Program-made: the position numbers and the translations under genes
Part shown: positions 14,016-23,049 of the stretch, piece after piece
How the letters are laid out: every line of letters begins with the position of its first letter
How positions within the stretch are numbered: the first letter of the stretch is position 1
The notes under the pieces: generated by a model
Told to the model about the DNA's origin: nothing
The model's input: only the letters and a program-made list of their open reading frames with translations
Databases searched by the model: none
Assembly: GCF_017571465.1 (NCBI RefSeq)
Contig: NZ_JAGETV010000004.1
Location: forward strand, 100,669-164,668
DNA length: 64,000 bases
From: Thiomicrorhabdus marina
GTDB taxonomy: Bacteria; Pseudomonadota; Gammaproteobacteria; Thiomicrospirales; Thiomicrospiraceae
Direction of reading: 5' to 3'

Positions 14016-15950
14016 TTATAGCCCTGATTCAAATTCATCACGTTTGGCTTGGATCGTTTCTTCAACTTCCATCCATTCCATTTCCAGTGCTTCAATAAGC
14101 GCCTGACAATCGGCTTCCTGTTGTAAGCATTGGCTTAATTCGTCTTTATTGGCATCGTCATACAGAGAGCTGTCTTCCATTTTTTGATGCAGCTTGCCAA
14201 GTTTACCTTGCGCCTTATCCAGCTCCTTTTCCAACTTACGGCTACGCTGCAAATCGGCTTTAATCAATTGATCAAGCTGTTTGCGCAGGTTGGCATTTTC
14301 AATTCGTTGCTGTTTTTTATTCTGACTCTTGTTGGCGTCATCAGCGCCTTCCATCTGCTTCTGTGCTTCAGCGGACTGTTTGATTCGCTTTAATTGCTCA
14401 GACAGATACTGATCCAAATCGCCATAGAACAACTCAACCATACCTTGATGCACCCACCAATATTGGTCGGCAATCGATGCCAACAGGTGCTTATCATGGC
14501 TGACTAACAACAGCGCCCCACTATAATCATTCAGCGCCATTTCCAAGGCATCACGAGTTTCCATATCCAAATGGTTAGTCGGTTCATCAAGGATAATAAG
14601 ATTAGGTTCTTGGAAAACAATTATTGCTAGCGCTAATCGTGCTTTCTCGCCACCGGAAAACGGTGCGATCGATTCCAGACATTGCTCATTACTAAACCCG
14701 AACCCACCCAGAAAATCTCGTGCTTGCTGGTCACTAGGCGCATCTTCCAAAGCCAATAGATGTTTTAACGGACTCCATTCCGGGCGCAAAGTTTCTAACT
14801 GATGCTGAGAGAAATAACCGACTTTAACACCACGGGCAGAAATTACCTTACCGTTAACCGGTTTTAATTCTCCGACAATTAACTTTAATAAGGTGGTTTT
14901 ACCGGAGCCATTGACCCCGACCAGACCGATGCGATCACCGGAACGCAAGGTAAGATTGGCCTCGTTAATAATCGGCTTATCCGGATAAGCGAAACTTAAA
15001 TTTTCGATTTTCAACATCGGATCCGGCTGAGATTTCGGCTCGGCAAACTCAAAATGAAATGGATTACTGGCCTGAACGGCGGCAACCATTTCCATCCGCT
15101 CCAAAGCTTTGACCCGACTTTGCGCCTGCTTGGCTTTGGATGCCTTGGCTTTAAAACGGCTAATAAAGGTTTTCAGATGTTGCATCTGTTGTTTTTGCTT
15201 ATCATGCAACGCTTGTTGTTGCATTAGGCGTTCATTGCGCTGACGTTCAAAAGCAGCGAAATTCCCTTGGTAGAAATTGATTTTTTGATTATCAATATGG
15301 GCAATACCTTGCACTACTTGATCTAGAAAATCGCGGTCATGGGAAATAACCAGTACCGCGCCATCAAAAGATTTGAGCCACTGCTTTAACCATGAAACGG
15401 CTTCGATATCCAAGTGGTTGGTCGGTTCGTCCAGTAACAGTAAATCGGAACGTTGCATTAACGCACGCGCCAGTTTTAGGCGGACTTGCCAACCACCGGA
15501 AAAGGCATCGATACTTTTGCTGAAGTCTTCTTCGCTAAAACCTAAACCATACAACAACTGCTTGGTTTGGTTCTCTACCGCATAACCATGTAATTTATCC
15601 AACTGGTCATAGGCTGCGACAATCGCATTGTCATTATGCTCGGCCTCGGCTTTTTTCAAAGACGCAATCGCTTTAGCATAAAGCTCATCGCCAAAACTGA
15701 CATACTCGATGACCGTCTGTTGCTTGGCATCGGTTTCTTGTTCGACATAACCGATAACCCATTCCGCCGGCATGCCGAGATTACCGGCATCGATGGTGAC
15801 TTGTCCAAGAATGGCTCGAAAAAGCGTAGTCTTGCCGGCACCGTTTTGGCCAACAAGACCGATTTTCTGACCTGGATGAATGGCGAGATTAGCACTGTCA
15901 AGCAAGGGTTTGACACCGGCACGTAATGAAAGGTTTTGAATATTAATCAT
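14016..15950 (-). CDS. yheS: ABC-F family ATPase, YheS type
   Basis: A soluble protein with two ATP-binding cassettes joined by a charged linker, of the class that acts on the ribosome. Walker A motifs GQNGAGKTT (near 35) and GVNGSGKTT (near 345), two SGG signatures (FSGGWQVRLKLARAL, FSGGEKARLALAII) and two LDEPTNHLD Walker B motifs are present. The lysine/arginine-rich linker (about 240-290) is the P-site tRNA-interaction motif. A C-terminal coiled coil (about 535-640) and the 644-residue length match YheS rather than EttA or Uup. Eight bases separate it from lolD upstream, so it may share that operon. Confidence 0.9.
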   Translation of the reverse strand: MINIQNLSLRAGVKPLLDSANLAIHPGQKIGLVGQNGAGKTTLFRAILGQVTIDAGNLGMPAEWVIGYVEQETDAKQQTVIEYVSFGDELYAKAIASLKKAEAEHNDNAIVAAYDQLDKLHGYAVENQTKQLLYGLGFSEEDFSKSIDAFSGGWQVRLKLARALMQRSDLLLLDEPTNHLDIEAVSWLKQWLKSFDGAVLVISHDRDFLDQVVQGIAHIDNQKINFYQGNFAAFERQRNERLMQQQALHDKQKQQMQHLKTFISRFKAKASKAKQAQSRVKALERMEMVAAVQASNPFHFEFAEPKSQPDPMLKIENLSFAYPDKPIINEANLTLRSGDRIGLVGVNGSGKTTLLKLIVGELKPVNGKVISARGVKVGYFSQHQLETLRPEWSPLKHLLALEDAPSDQQARDFLGGFGFSNEQCLESIAPFSGGEKARLALAIIVFQEPNLIILDEPTNHLDMETRDALEMALNDYSGALLLVSHDKHLLASIADQYWWVHQGMVELFYGDLDQYLSEQLKRIKQSAEAQKQMEGADDANKSQNKKQQRIENANLRKQLDQLIKADLQRSRKLEKELDKAQGKLGKLHQKMEDSSLYDDANKDELSQCLQQEADCQALIEALEMEWMEVEETIQAKRDEFESGL

Positions 15951-15958
15951 TGAATTTT

Positions 15959-16642
15959 TTAAGTATTTTCAACCAAGCAGCCATCTTTAAGATGCAGTTG
16001 GCGATCCATTCGATTGGCAAGTTGTAAGTCGTGAGTAACGATTAATAAGGCGGTATTCAGCTCGTGGTTTAATTCTAGCAACAGTTCAAATACCTGCTCT
16101 GCTGATTGTTGATCAAGATTACCCGTTGGTTCATCAGCAAGGATACATTCCGGCTCGGTAATCAAGGCTCGGGCAATAGCAACACGCTGACGTTCACCAC
16201 CAGATAGTTCAGACGGCTTATGCAACATACGATGTCCTAAACCGACTCGCTCCAATAACTTAATCGCTTTTTGTTTAGCTTCATTCAGGTTACTACGCCG
16301 AATTCGTAACGGCATAATGACATTATCTAACGCAGTGAATTCCGGCAATAGATGATGGAATTGATAAACGAAACCCATCGACCGATTACGAATTTTGCCA
16401 CGCTTGCGCTCATTTAATTGTGAAAACTCCGCATCTAAGAGTTGTACTGAACCGTTCGTTGGCTTATCTAATCCAGCCAATAGATGCAACAAAGTACTTT
16501 TACCTGAACCGGAAGTGCCAACAATCGCCAATTTTTCACCGGCAAAAAGTTCAAAATCAATCTGTTTAAAGACTTGGGTTTGGATATCCCCCTCTTTATA
16601 GGTCTTACTCAACCCCTGTGCATGCAAGACTCGTTTACTCAT
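15959..16642 (-). CDS. lolD: Lipoprotein-releasing ABC transporter ATPase LolD
   Basis: The cytoplasmic ATPase that powers transfer of outer-membrane lipoproteins from the inner membrane to LolA. Walker [10 protein letters not shown] (about 42-50), a Q-loop [12 protein letters not shown], the signature [15 protein letters not shown] and Walker [12 protein letters not shown] are present; the Q-loop FHHLLPEF is the Lol-type sequence. Length 227 is standard. It overlaps the preceding permease gene by 8 bases, so the pair is translationally coupled. Confidence 0.95.
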   Translation of the reverse strand: MSKRVLHAQGLSKTYKEGDIQTQVFKQIDFELFAGEKLAIVGTSGSGKSTLLHLLAGLDKPTNGSVQLLDAEFSQLNERKRGKIRNRSMGFVYQFHHLLPEFTALDNVIMPLRIRRSNLNEAKQKAIKLLERVGLGHRMLHKPSELSGGERQRVAIARALITEPECILADEPTGNLDQQSAEQVFELLLELNHELNTALLIVTHDLQLANRMDRQLHLKDGCLVENT

Positions 16643-17885
16643 AACGTAACGCCTCCGCCGGTTGGACTTTGGCTGCTTTACGCGCCGGATAAAGGGTTGC
16701 TAACAACGTCAAAATAAAGGCGATACCGGAAACCGAGTAGACATCATTCCAATCGATTTTCGACGGCACTTGGCTGATGTAGTAAACATCCGGTGGAAAG
16801 AACTGAATACCTAAAAGCTTTTCAATAAACGGCACAATAACATCAATATTGGATGCCAAAGATACTCCGCCAATCAAGCCCAAAAGTGCGCCAAGCAAAC
16901 CGATAACTAAACCTTGAATAATGAAAATCCATTGAATGCTGTTCGGTGTTGCCCCCAGCGTCCTCAAAACCGCAATATCCGCTTGTTTATCGGTAACCAC
17001 CATCACCATGGTGGAAACGATATTAAATGCTGCGACCATAATAATGAGTGCTAAAACAATAAACATCATCTTTTTTTCCATCTCAATGGCTTTAAAGAAA
17101 TTCATATGTTGCTGGCGCCAATCTTTGACATACAGGGTTTGAGCTAAATGATTAGCAACCTCTTGCTTCACTTCACCGACCCGAAAAAGGTTATCTATCT
17201 TTAACTGTAGGCCGGAGATTTGCTCGTCATACTTAAAAAGTTTCTGAGCATCTTTAATATGAATTAATGCTAAATTAGCATCATATTCATGCATACCCGC
17301 ACTAAAAATGCCTACTACCGTGAAACGTTTGATACGTGGGACAATGCCAACAGCGGTTACCGTTCCCTGTGGAGCGATAACGGTAACCTTATCACCAACT
17401 GATAGGCCAAGTGATGACGCCAGCTCGTTGCCGATAACCATTGAAAACTGATTCGGCTTTAGACTCGTAAGATCGCCAATCACCATCTTACCGTTGATAT
17501 TGCTGACTTCTTTCTCATACACTGGCATTACCCCACGGATCGCCACGCCTTGCACTGAACCACGATTGGTCAACATCCCTTGCTCCATAATATTTGGAGC
17601 TGCACCTTCAATATCCGGTAATTCCTTCACTTTTTCATACAAGGATGACCAGTTGCTCAACTTGCCGTTCTCTTGAGAAATGGTCATATGGGCAGTCATG
17701 CCAAGAATCCGGTCGCGCAATTCATGTTGGAAACCGTTCATAATCGATAGCACGGTAATTAAAGCGGTAACACCGAGTGCAATACCAATCATTGACGATA
17801 GAGAAATAAATGAGATGAAACCGTTACGTCGCTTTGCTCGGGTGTACCGCAAACCGACGAAGAGTTCAAAAGGGAGTTTGGACAT
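16635..17885 (-). CDS. lolC: Lipoprotein-releasing system permease, LolC/E type
   Basis: An inner-membrane MacB-fold permease: one N-terminal transmembrane helix (about 22-48, [21 protein letters not shown]), a large periplasmic domain (about 50-270) and three C-terminal helices (about 270-300, 318-345, 380-400), ending in [17 protein letters not shown]. It works with LolD to extract lipoproteins. Only one such permease is encoded here, where E. coli has both LolC and LolE. A single hybrid permease (LolF) is used in several gammaproteobacteria, so the complex may be LolDF; a second gene elsewhere cannot be excluded. It starts 17 bases after the TRIC gene. Confidence 0.9.
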   Translation of the reverse strand: MSKLPFELFVGLRYTRAKRRNGFISFISLSSMIGIALGVTALITVLSIMNGFQHELRDRILGMTAHMTISQENGKLSNWSSLYEKVKELPDIEGAAPNIMEQGMLTNRGSVQGVAIRGVMPVYEKEVSNINGKMVIGDLTSLKPNQFSMVIGNELASSLGLSVGDKVTVIAPQGTVTAVGIVPRIKRFTVVGIFSAGMHEYDANLALIHIKDAQKLFKYDEQISGLQLKIDNLFRVGEVKQEVANHLAQTLYVKDWRQQHMNFFKAIEMEKKMMFIVLALIIMVAAFNIVSTMVMVVTDKQADIAVLRTLGATPNSIQWIFIIQGLVIGLLGALLGLIGGVSLASNIDVIVPFIEKLLGIQFFPPDVYYISQVPSKIDWNDVYSVSGIAFILTLLATLYPARKAAKVQPAEALRYE

Positions 17886-17902
17886 AAATACTAAATTCAG
17901 TT

Positions 17903-18598
17903 TTATTTTTCGGAGTTGGCCGATGATTCATCATCAAATTTCTTGCTTCTTCGCTTGTTTTGCCGAATTGGCGGTAAATTAGCTTTATAGGAGATGAAAA
18001 CCGGTAATTCAATTTTATAAACGATAGCAGAAACTCGCATAATAATAGTAATCAGAATCGACACAAAAATTGCCAGTTCCTGAGAGACATCATTGTGCAG
18101 TAACAATAAAAGAACACTCGCTCCGATAAAAGAAGCGGTTGCATAAATCTCTTTACGCAAAACGAGCGGAATTTCATCAACTAAAACATCGCGAATCATG
18201 CCGCCAACCACACCGGTCATGACACCAGTCATTATCGCAATCGGATCGGAAAAACCAAGTTCCATTGCCTTCTGCGTACCGATAACGGTAAAAACAGCTA
18301 AACCCAGTGCATCCAAGAACAATAATAACTTCACCGGTAAACGGCGAAAACGTGCCAGAAAGAAAAACGCTAAGGTTGTGCAGACAACAATATAAATATA
18401 AATATCATTTTGCGTCCAGAAAACCGGCTCACCGATAATGAGGTCTCGCAAGGTTCCACCGCCAATCGCGGTTACCATAGCGATGACAATAGCACCGAAC
18501 AGATCCAAATGTTTTCGACGTGCGGCCAAAAGCCCAGTGATTGCAAAAACCACTGTGCCGAGGAAATCCAGATATTGCAATGTCATCGTTATTTTCAT
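17903..18598 (-). CDS. Trimeric intracellular cation channel family protein (YadS/YicG type)
   Basis: The protein has two repeats of three transmembrane helices with the twin glycine-rich kinks GGGTLRDLI and VGGMIRDVLVDEIPLVLR that define this bacterial TRIC / UPF0126 family. The homotrimer conducts monovalent cations in related proteins. A basic, polar tail (NKRRSKKFDDESSANSEK) follows. I use ATG 18598; an in-frame extension to 18646 is unlikely because TATAAT lies at 18611-18606, just upstream of this ATG. ATG 18586 is also possible. It leads the lolC-lolD-yheS run. Confidence 0.85.
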   Translation of the reverse strand: MKITMTLQYLDFLGTVVFAITGLLAARRKHLDLFGAIVIAMVTAIGGGTLRDLIIGEPVFWTQNDIYIYIVVCTTLAFFFLARFRRLPVKLLLFLDALGLAVFTVIGTQKAMELGFSDPIAIMTGVMTGVVGGMIRDVLVDEIPLVLRKEIYATASFIGASVLLLLLHNDVSQELAIFVSILITIIMRVSAIVYKIELPVFISYKANLPPIRQNKRRSKKFDDESSANSEK

Positions 18599-19048
18599 GC
18601 GCTGTATTATAAAAGAGCCTTGAGTTTGCAAACATAAATTTTTCACAAACTTACAGGACTTCGCGTCTATAACCTTTTATTCCTTAAGGTAAAGTATTTT
18701 AAGGCGGTATTTTCTTCTTAAAGGCATTGTGATTAATTAAATTTAAAATTAGGCGAAAATATTTCACTAGCACTGCCATTATCTCAACTTAATGCACTCC
18801 CCGATAGAGATTTCTAATATTGGGTAATAACGATATTTAAACTCAATGCTGCATTATTGATTTTTTTAATTACTCAACAAAATTCGTATTTGCTATAACT
18901 CTCAGCCGTTCGCAAAACTTGATATAGGTAGGCAAAGTCCCGCTCAAACTCAAGCTTTCCAGACAGCCAATAGCGGTAAGACGCAATGATAGCGTCATCC
19001 GCTTTATGAAAAATATAAATACAATTATTGTTATAGGACGCAGTCTTT
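18599..19048. other. Divergent intergenic region, TRIC gene / carbonic anhydrase
   Basis: About 450 AT-rich bases. TATAAT at 18611-18606 (minus) fits a promoter for the TRIC gene. TGCTATAAC at 18891-18899 is an extended -10 candidate for the carbonic anhydrase. A nested hairpin, AGCGG/CCGCT (18972-18976, 18999-19003) enclosing GACGC/GCGTC (18980-18984, 18992-18996), would lie in the resulting leader of about 145 bases. No credible gene is seen; a 72-codon minus-strand frame overlapping the anhydrase start is a chance frame. Confidence 0.4.
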
Positions 19049-19906
19049 ATGAAAAAAACACTTTTAACTCTTGCTATCGCATCTATCTTCACAGCCCCTA
19101 TTGCATTTGCAGCAGACCATGCTCACGAAGGTGTTGCTAACAGTGTTATCGAAAAACAACGAGCAGCGCTACAAAACAATACTCAAGGCAAAGGCTTTGG
19201 TCCACAGTCACCGCGTAATATCGATAACCTAGATGGAGCCAACCCAATTAAATTCCAAGAAGCTCCGCCGTATCAAGAAATGAATCTATGTAACATCCAC
19301 TTCCATAAAAACGCAGAACACCAAGGTGGAGAGTTCACTACATACGCAGGCAATGGCGATGGACATGGCTATCAGAGCGGATTCAAATATGACGGTACAC
19401 TTAGCAAAGCCGAGTCAAAACCTTATAAAGGCCAAGTCTGTCCTAGTAAACATGGCGGATTAAATGTTGGTGACACGATCGAAGTTCACTATGTACATTC
19501 AACTGCCCAAATCAAACCGGGTCCGACATTAGGTTCATGTTTGAATAAGAGCATCGGCAACCCGCAACTTCGCGTTGAGACTCAAGTTTACGTATTAGTG
19601 AATGATAAAAATGCTCTAGACTTCAAGAAAATGACAGAGCATGGAATTCGCGGCGGACGCCACCAAGCTTTGAACATTCCAACCAATATGGGGGCTCCAG
19701 TTCAATACACAGGCTCTACAACCGGACCTAAATACAACGAAAAAGGTTCACCATTCCAAGTTTCTTGGAGCGTTCGTCCAAAAGTGGCAAAAGTCGATAT
19801 CTCAAGCGTTGGTGAATGGTGTAAAGGCAATACTTTTGATGAAGATCACGCACACGGTGTTCGTAACTTAGTTATCAACCCTCGCCTACTCTCAACAATT
19901 AAATAA
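19049..19906 (+). CDS. Delta-class carbonic anhydrase, periplasmic
   Basis: A secreted zinc enzyme interconverting CO2 and bicarbonate. The signal peptide is clear: MKKTLLTLAIASIFTAPIAFA, cut before ADHAHEG. The mature protein carries NLCNIHFHKNAEHQGGEF (about 90-107), a histidine cluster that supplies zinc ligands, then a second histidine stretch VHYVHSTAQIKPGP, and the C-terminal WCKGNTFDEDHAHGVRNLVI. Two or more cysteines (NLC, VCP, SCL, WC) could form disulfides. These blocks are those of the diatom-type delta class found also in sulfur-oxidising gammaproteobacteria. It would speed CO2 supply for carbon fixation. Convergent with the SQR gene. Family fairly sure; exact ligands not assigned by eye. 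Confidence 0.85.
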   Translation: MKKTLLTLAIASIFTAPIAFAADHAHEGVANSVIEKQRAALQNNTQGKGFGPQSPRNIDNLDGANPIKFQEAPPYQEMNLCNIHFHKNAEHQGGEFTTYAGNGDGHGYQSGFKYDGTLSKAESKPYKGQVCPSKHGGLNVGDTIEVHYVHSTAQIKPGPTLGSCLNKSIGNPQLRVETQVYVLVNDKNALDFKKMTEHGIRGGRHQALNIPTNMGAPVQYTGSTTGPKYNEKGSPFQVSWSVRPKVAKVDISSVGEWCKGNTFDEDHAHGVRNLVINPRLLSTIK

Positions 19907-19964
19907 TCATTAGATAACAATAAATTAAGCCATAAAACTTGATTTAACTTATCATCTAAATTAG

Positions 19965-19997
19965 CCGCTAATAGTTATTGCTACTAGCGGTTTTTTT
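19965..19997 (+). terminator. Terminator after carbonic anhydrase
   Basis: CCGCTAATAG (19965-19974) pairs with CTACTAGCGG (19981-19990) with one mismatch and is followed by seven T residues. Confidence 0.9.
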
Positions 19998-20021
19998 ATT
20001 GCCTAGCATTTTGTTCAGACA

Positions 20022-20048
20022 ATAAAAAACCCGCCATAATGACGGGTT
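20022..20048 (-). terminator. Terminator after SQR gene
   Basis: On the minus strand AACCCGTC pairs with GGCGGGTT (one G-U pair) across ATTAT and is followed by a T-run. It lies 24 bases past the SQR stop. Confidence 0.85.
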
Positions 20049-20071
20049 TTCTACTACCAAATAATCAGTGA

Positions 20072-21388
20072 TTATTTATCCGATTTTAGACGATTAATGC
20101 CTAGCATCTTCATAATGTATTTCTGATAAATCGGCTCTGAGTTACCGGCTTTCATATTACGAATAAAGTATTTCTCAAACGCAATCTTAGCTAAGTGAAC
20201 CCACTTACCTTTTTTCGCCCACGTTAAGTTACGCGGTGGAATCTGTGGCAGAGCAACAAACGCAGCACCAGAATCACCCATATCTGCAAGACATACGGTA
20301 TTCCAAGTCGGCTCTTCGTGAGGCTCTTTGCCTTCTAGGTTTGCTTCGATATTGTGACAAATCGCTGTGACCATTGACTCGATCATTAGACCGGTTTTCG
20401 GCGTACCACAAGGAACTGGACAAGTTGTATCAACCGGAGGAATCGCGATACCAACACCGAGTGCATAGATGTTTTTGTAAGTCGGGTTACGGCTAAATTG
20501 ATCAACCTTAACAAAACCGCGCGGGTTAACCAACGGGCCACCCATTTTCTCAGGATCGCCATCAACCATATCGCAAAGGAATTTCGAGCCTTTGAATGCC
20601 GGAAGCATCATCGAGTATTTAAATGGTAATTCGTGTTGTTTGATAACGTTACCATGCATATCGTGCTCGTCGACATACATTGTGCCATCTTCAATTTTGG
20701 TGGTTTTAGCGTTACAAATCCAGTTGATATGACGATTACGCAACTCAGATTCCATTAGCCCTTTAGAATCACCAACACCGCCTAAACCTAGGTGACCAAT
20801 GTAAGGCTCTGCCGTAACAAAAGTCATTGGAACGTCTTTACGGATTTTGCGCTTACGAAGATCCGTTTCCATAATCATTGCGAATTCATACGCAGGACCG
20901 AAACATGATGCACCTTGTACCGCACCAACAATGATCGGACCCGGATCATTACAAAACTCTTCCCACTGCTCATAAGCTTCCGCAGCATGAGGAGTCGTAC
21001 AAACCGAAACGGTATTACCACCGTGACTCTTTGGACCAAAACCTTCAACTTCGTTGAACGCTAGAGAAGGACCTGTCGAAAGGATTAGGTAGTCATAATC
21101 CATGGTAGAACCGTCATCCAGAGTAATTTGATTATTGTCTGGATCAAGCGCAGTACAAATTTGGTTGTAAAACTCAATCCCTTTGCGCGTTAGATGCGGC
21201 TCTAATTTGAAAGAGATATCTTCCGGCTTACGCCAGCCCACTGCAACCCAAGGGTTTGATGGAACGAAATTAAATTCATCAACGGCATTTACAACTTTAA
21301 CGGTATGCCCTTTATCAAGATGCTTACGGATATCGTAAGACATTGGTAGACCACCCGTGCTAGATCCAACTACAACAACTGTTGCCAT
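20072..21388 (-). CDS. sqr: Sulfide:quinone oxidoreductase (SQR)
   Basis: A membrane-associated flavoprotein that oxidises sulfide and passes electrons to quinone. It has the FAD-binding GSSTGG N-terminus, the SQR block FNFVPSNPWVAVGWR, and cysteines at about 130 (VCTTP), 162 (GASCFGP) and 323/327 (CPVPCGTPKTG), covering the three positions that handle sulfur in SQR. A C-terminal segment with paired hydrophobic and basic residues probably anchors it. GAGGTG fixes the ATG at 21388; a GTG two codons upstream lies in the Shine-Dalgarno itself. Its presence beside a carbonic anhydrase supports a sulfur-oxidising autotroph. The SQR subtype was not assigned. Confidence 0.9.
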   Translation of the reverse strand: MATVVVVGSSTGGLPMSYDIRKHLDKGHTVKVVNAVDEFNFVPSNPWVAVGWRKPEDISFKLEPHLTRKGIEFYNQICTALDPDNNQITLDDGSTMDYDYLILSTGPSLAFNEVEGFGPKSHGGNTVSVCTTPHAAEAYEQWEEFCNDPGPIIVGAVQGASCFGPAYEFAMIMETDLRKRKIRKDVPMTFVTAEPYIGHLGLGGVGDSKGLMESELRNRHINWICNAKTTKIEDGTMYVDEHDMHGNVIKQHELPFKYSMMLPAFKGSKFLCDMVDGDPEKMGGPLVNPRGFVKVDQFSRNPTYKNIYALGVGIAIPPVDTTCPVPCGTPKTGLMIESMVTAICHNIEANLEGKEPHEEPTWNTVCLADMGDSGAAFVALPQIPPRNLTWAKKGKWVHLAKIAFEKYFIRNMKAGNSEPIYQKYIMKMLGINRLKSDK

Positions 21389-21703
21389 GTTCACCTCATA
21401 TTTTTGTTTTGAGTCATAACGAAGCTGACTCTTATTTTGTTCTAATAACTCTGATTTATGCAGTTACCAAAGATATTTTTATAACCAGATACGGATATAA
21501 AATTGTTAGGAAATACTGCAGTAATGAAGGATAAATTGAAAATAAAATTTTTATATCCAGAATAAATCGAACTTATTAGAATAGAAATAAAACTTATTAG
21601 CAACCCCATAGGGCTTTTTAATAATTTAAATAACGTGATGTAATTTAACCATAAAGTATATATAAACAATTGGTTATGAAAAAAGCAGTATTAAAAACAC
21701 TCT
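21389..21703. other. AT-rich gene-free region upstream of sqr
   Basis: About 315 AT-rich bases between the sqr start and the end of the upstream gene. TATCC/GGATA-type steps occur near 21482-21500 and 21550-21560. It probably contains the sqr promoter and leader, but no convincing -35/-10 pair could be fixed. The 75-codon frame here is a product of low GC content. Confidence 0.35.
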
Positions 21704-22939
21704 TTAATGACCTTTTGTCAGCAATAACGGTAACCAAAAAAGCACCATAAAGGTAATAAAAATAATTGAGATAATCGTTAGAAAAGCGCCCATCACCACT
21801 AAAACATGATGACTAAAGAGTAAAACAGCCATGCCAATCAGTAATAGCCAAGAGCTTATCCAAATTGGCCGCGCTACACTTGCCATAGCAAACGCTACTG
21901 CATCAAACCCTTGGGCAAACATGGTTAGCTGTGCTCGTTGATAACGGCTAAAGAAATGCACAACATCGTCAATAATCAAACCGAGACTTAACATCAGTAG
22001 TACCGGTAATAGCTGTTCTGGCATGTTAAATCCGGTTGCTCCAGTCAACATTGGTAAAAGTACTTCTTGAATAGCCATACTGATTAACCACGCCAACATG
22101 GTTAGCCAGAGTGCGAACAAAACCACTCTTGCAGAACGCCAATACAACATAAAGAGCCCAGCAAACAACAGTAGCATCAAACCAAATTGATAATTTAACA
22201 ATACCGCTTGGTAGTACCAGGCTAGGACTATTGAAGTCAACAGGCTGGCAACCAATAAAGGAGTGCGCCATTTCCCTTTAGTTTTTAATGTTTCAATCCA
22301 ACCACGAAATCCATTTCTGTCACTGGTATTGCCGACACGGAATTCCAAGAAATAACTCAATAAAATCAATGGCAGCAAAGTAATACTGAAAAATACGCTC
22401 AAAATTGCGCCAATGGTCACCACCCAAGCCATCTGCGCGTAATCGCCGTTAAACCAAGCAGCGAAAATAAAGCCTAAAGAAGTCGTTAAATTGGAGAGCA
22501 CAATAGGAGTAAAGTTCAGCTTAAGCGCTTCCGCTACCGCATCAAACTGATACAGCCCACGTGCCATTTCCCGTAACAAGGTACTTAATTGATGAATCAA
22601 ATTCGACGACAGCATTATCACGATTACCAGTAATGCTAATAAACCGGTTTCATCCAGCACAATATCCAGCCATCCCAAAACACCGAAACTGCTAATCAAA
22701 ATTAACCAACTTAATGCGAACTGAATCAGTGCAGTACGTTTTGAATCCGCCAACCAGGCTAAAACTAAACTCATCAAAACCGTGGCAATCAATAGTGATA
22801 ACAGAATCGGTGTTAAGCTATGCCATGCAAAATCAAGTAATCCATACAGCAGTACTGCCAAAATTACACCAAAACGAATCGCCAACGATCTTTTGTTGTG
22901 GGCAATGATTTGTACCCAGCTAAACGCCCAATTTCCCAT
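21704..22939 (-). CDS. RND/MMPL-like permease lacking large periplasmic domains
   Basis: The 411-residue protein is almost wholly hydrophobic, about 11-12 transmembrane helices in two similar halves. The second half has PVLLMLSLGLIIDDVVHFFSRYQRA, the TM4 motif of RND/MMPL transporters with paired aspartates for proton coupling, followed by SVARPIWISSWLLLIGMAVLLFS. The first half has NLTTSLGFIFAAWF but the equivalent of the TM4 aspartate is missing (IVIMLSSNLIHQLS). RND proteins normally run 750 residues or more with two periplasmic domains, which are absent here. It could be a reduced permease or a remnant, but the frame is intact. Function unknown. Confidence 0.75.
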   Translation of the reverse strand: MGNWAFSWVQIIAHNKRSLAIRFGVILAVLLYGLLDFAWHSLTPILLSLLIATVLMSLVLAWLADSKRTALIQFALSWLILISSFGVLGWLDIVLDETGLLALLVIVIMLSSNLIHQLSTLLREMARGLYQFDAVAEALKLNFTPIVLSNLTTSLGFIFAAWFNGDYAQMAWVVTIGAILSVFFSITLLPLILLSYFLEFRVGNTSDRNGFRGWIETLKTKGKWRTPLLVASLLTSIVLAWYYQAVLLNYQFGLMLLLFAGLFMLYWRSARVVLFALWLTMLAWLISMAIQEVLLPMLTGATGFNMPEQLLPVLLMLSLGLIIDDVVHFFSRYQRAQLTMFAQGFDAVAFAMASVARPIWISSWLLLIGMAVLLFSHHVLVVMGAFLTIISIIFITFMVLFWLPLLLTKGH

Positions 22940-23049
22940 GCAGATTTTTGTCCTTTTGTTGCATTGTTTAGATTCATGCCATAAGCGAATCCGGCTGGTT
23001 TAAAATACGCCTCTAATTTTCATAAACTAAGCATATTCAGCAAGATTTC

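Noticed and set aside
18874..19092. 72-codon frame overlapping the carbonic anhydrase start
   Set aside because: It overlaps a well-supported signal peptide on the other strand and has no ribosome site.
21442..21669. 75-codon frame upstream of sqr
   Set aside because: An effect of very low GC; composition is isoleucine/phenylalanine/asparagine only.
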